Shown: positions 62,915 to 64,000 of the stretch, piece after piece
Layout of the letters: every line of letters begins with the position of its first letter
Numbering within the stretch: the stretch's first letter is position 1
Assembly: GCF_900269665.1 (NCBI RefSeq)
Contig: NZ_LT985361.1
Location: 3,887,982 to 3,951,981, forward strand
From: Nocardia suismassiliense
GTDB taxonomy: Bacteria > Actinomycetota > Actinomycetes > Mycobacteriales > Mycobacteriaceae
Reading direction: 5' to 3'
DNA length: 64,000 nt
Made by a program: the position numbers and the translations under genes
Notes under the pieces: generated by a model
The model's input: the letters and a program-made list of their open reading frames with translations, nothing else
Told to the model about the DNA's origin: nothing
Databases searched by the model: none

Positions 62915-63283
62915 GCGAGTGCAGGCCATGTCCGGCAGCTCAAAGCGCCTGCCGTGCCGAATCATTCGATTACGACACGGTAAGTGATGGGTGCGGCGGC
63001 GGACAGCAGGCCATCAGCAGCGCCACCGTAAACCCGCCCTGCACAAGGGTTTCGCTCCAACCGCGCTCCGCGCCGGTCGCGTCGGACGAAGATGCCGATC
63101 AGGTAATAGCCGGCACCCCAGCAGACGTGGCCGGTTTGCTTGCGGGTGTCGTCGCGCAGCTCGCGACCGCCGTCTCCTGATGAGCCGTGCAGCGTCGATA
63201 CCTTCACACAGCGGTTGACTCTGCCCCGAGGGCACGGTTCAGAATGTGCTCCACAGCGACGGACACGAGGCACGGGAGACGGA
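62915..63283. other. Intergenic region; MerR promoter at its end
   Basis: 369 bp. A minus-strand frame (VCWGAGYYLIGIFVRRDRRG) and a + strand frame (ADVAGLLAGVVAQLATAVS) are both open without ribosome sites; I call neither. The MerR-type promoter is at 63215-63245. Confidence 0.45.
63215..63245 (+). promoter_or_regulatory. MerR-type promoter with 19-bp spacer and operator dyad
   Basis: TTGACT (-35) and CAGAAT (-10) are separated by exactly 19 bp, and the spacer contains the inverted repeat TGCCC-CGA-GGGCA. The long spacer with a central dyad is the hallmark of promoters activated by MerR-family proteins through DNA untwisting. It lies 38 bp upstream of the MerR-family start codon, so autoregulation is expected. 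Confidence 0.85.
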
Positions 63284-63994
63284 ATGGGTTGGAGCACTCG
63301 CGAACTCGCTGAACTCGCGGGCGCGACCGTGAAGGCGGTGCGGTACTACCACGACGTCGGTGTGCTCGACCAGCCGGTCAGGGCCGCCAACGGGTACAAG
63401 CGATATGGCATCGCGCATCTCCTCCGGGTGTTGCAGATCAAGCGGCTGACGGCCCTCGGATTCTCGCTGGCTCAGGTCGCGGCCATGGGAGACGAGATCG
63501 ATCATCCCGAGCACTCCCTGCGCGTGCTGGATGCCGAACTCGCGGCGACGATCGAACGCTTGCAGCGGGCGCGGACCGAATTGGCTTCGATCCTGCGGCA
63601 TTCCGCCCGGCCGGATCTGCCACCCGACATCGCCCTGGCGAGCCGAAACGGTGAGTTGACCGATGCCGACCGGTCTTTCGCGACCTACCTGAGCAGCGTG
63701 CTCGACCCGCCGGCTCTCGCCGCGTACGGCGAAATACTTCGAACCCCCGCAACGCCCGCCGGAACCGACTTCGACGAATTGCCCACCGACGCCGACGAAT
63801 CGACCCGAGCCGACCTCGCCCGCCGCATGATTCCGGAAGTCGCGGCTCTGACGGAGAAGCACCCGGGTGTGTCGGCAGCACTCATCGCCCGCGGCCCACG
63901 CACGAGGCAGGCCGTGCTGGATGTGATGTTCGAGCTCTACAACCCCGCTCAGCTCGACGTCCTGCGCCGGGTGGGTCGCGGCCTGCGCGACTGA
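63284..63994 (+). CDS. MerR family transcriptional regulator
   Basis: 236 residues. N-terminal winged HTH (STRELAELAGATVKAVRYYH, then YKRYGIAHLLRVLQIKRL), a coiled-coil dimer helix (DAELAATIERLQRARTELAS) and a C-terminal effector domain without metal-binding cysteines, so it probably senses an organic compound rather than a metal. Ribosome site GGGAG 6 nt before ATG 63284. The promoter at 63215 suggests that it controls itself; other targets would lie beyond the window. Confidence 0.93.
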   Translation: MGWSTRELAELAGATVKAVRYYHDVGVLDQPVRAANGYKRYGIAHLLRVLQIKRLTALGFSLAQVAAMGDEIDHPEHSLRVLDAELAATIERLQRARTELASILRHSARPDLPPDIALASRNGELTDADRSFATYLSSVLDPPALAAYGEILRTPATPAGTDFDELPTDADESTRADLARRMIPEVAALTEKHPGVSAALIARGPRTRQAVLDVMFELYNPAQLDVLRRVGRGLRD

Positions 63995-64000
63995 CGCCAA

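Overview
The window is high-GC actinobacterial DNA. Many starts are GTG or TTG, adjacent genes often overlap by 4 bp (ATGA/GTGA), and there are many small secreted proteins, Tat-exported oxidoreductases, mycobacteria-type lipases and PknH-like lipoproteins, and WXG-type genes. The gene families suggest Nocardia or a close relative, but no rRNA or other marker gene is present to prove it. No tRNA, rRNA, CRISPR array, transposase or phage gene was recognised.

Layout. (1) 1-9906: a partial aldehyde dehydrogenase diverges from a GAF/Fis (AcoR-like) regulator. Downstream is a probable operon: an EthD-like protein, an acyl-CoA synthetase and three paralogous Tat-exported FAD oxidoreductases of the phytoene-desaturase/HpnE type. 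(2) 9907-25097: accessory and housekeeping mix. It holds small secreted proteins, a NarL/DesK-type two-component pair diverging from a TAP-like secreted hydrolase, a TetR-lipase-SGNH hydrolase-SDR group (the SDR is frameshifted), a MarR regulator diverging from a hydrolase and an EamA exporter with clear palindromic operators between them, an AlkC-like DNA repair protein and a SnoaL-like protein. (3) 25098-46689: a 21.6-kb extracellular polysaccharide locus. It has a pyruvyl transferase, a priming phosphoglycosyl transferase with a hairpin-rich leader, nucleotide-sugar enzymes, two C-methyltransferase-family proteins, five or six glycosyltransferases, a flippase, a Wzy-like membrane protein, a Wzz/BY-kinase-like protein without Walker A, a pectate-lyase-like lipoprotein, a DUF218 protein and a GSAM-like aminotransferase. 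Most + strand genes overlap their neighbour, so they are probably co-transcribed. (4) 46690-50095: a secreted protein, methyltransferases and small gene remnants. (5) 50096-55029: a compact + strand operon that looks like a peptide-modification (RiPP) system. It encodes two small leader-like proteins, two paralogous radical SAM/SPASM enzymes, a GT2-like protein and a 2OG-Fe(II) oxygenase fused to an HD-like domain. (6) 55030-64000: a secreted protein, a PknH-like lipoprotein, a 5'-truncated FAD oxidoreductase, a three-gene WXG/ESX-type operon, an AraC fragment, a PPM2-type methyltransferase and a MerR regulator with a textbook 19-bp-spacer promoter.

The best candidate for an undescribed system is region 5. 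The small 108-residue protein ends in a Trp/Asn/His-rich tail suited to radical SAM cross-linking. Both small proteins share a helix motif of the form L-[PT]-x-x-E-x-x-x-L with a segment inserted in the GT2-like protein. The oxygenase and glycosyltransferase suggest hydroxylation followed by glycosylation. Those functions are inference; the gene content, motifs and overlaps are read directly from the sequence.
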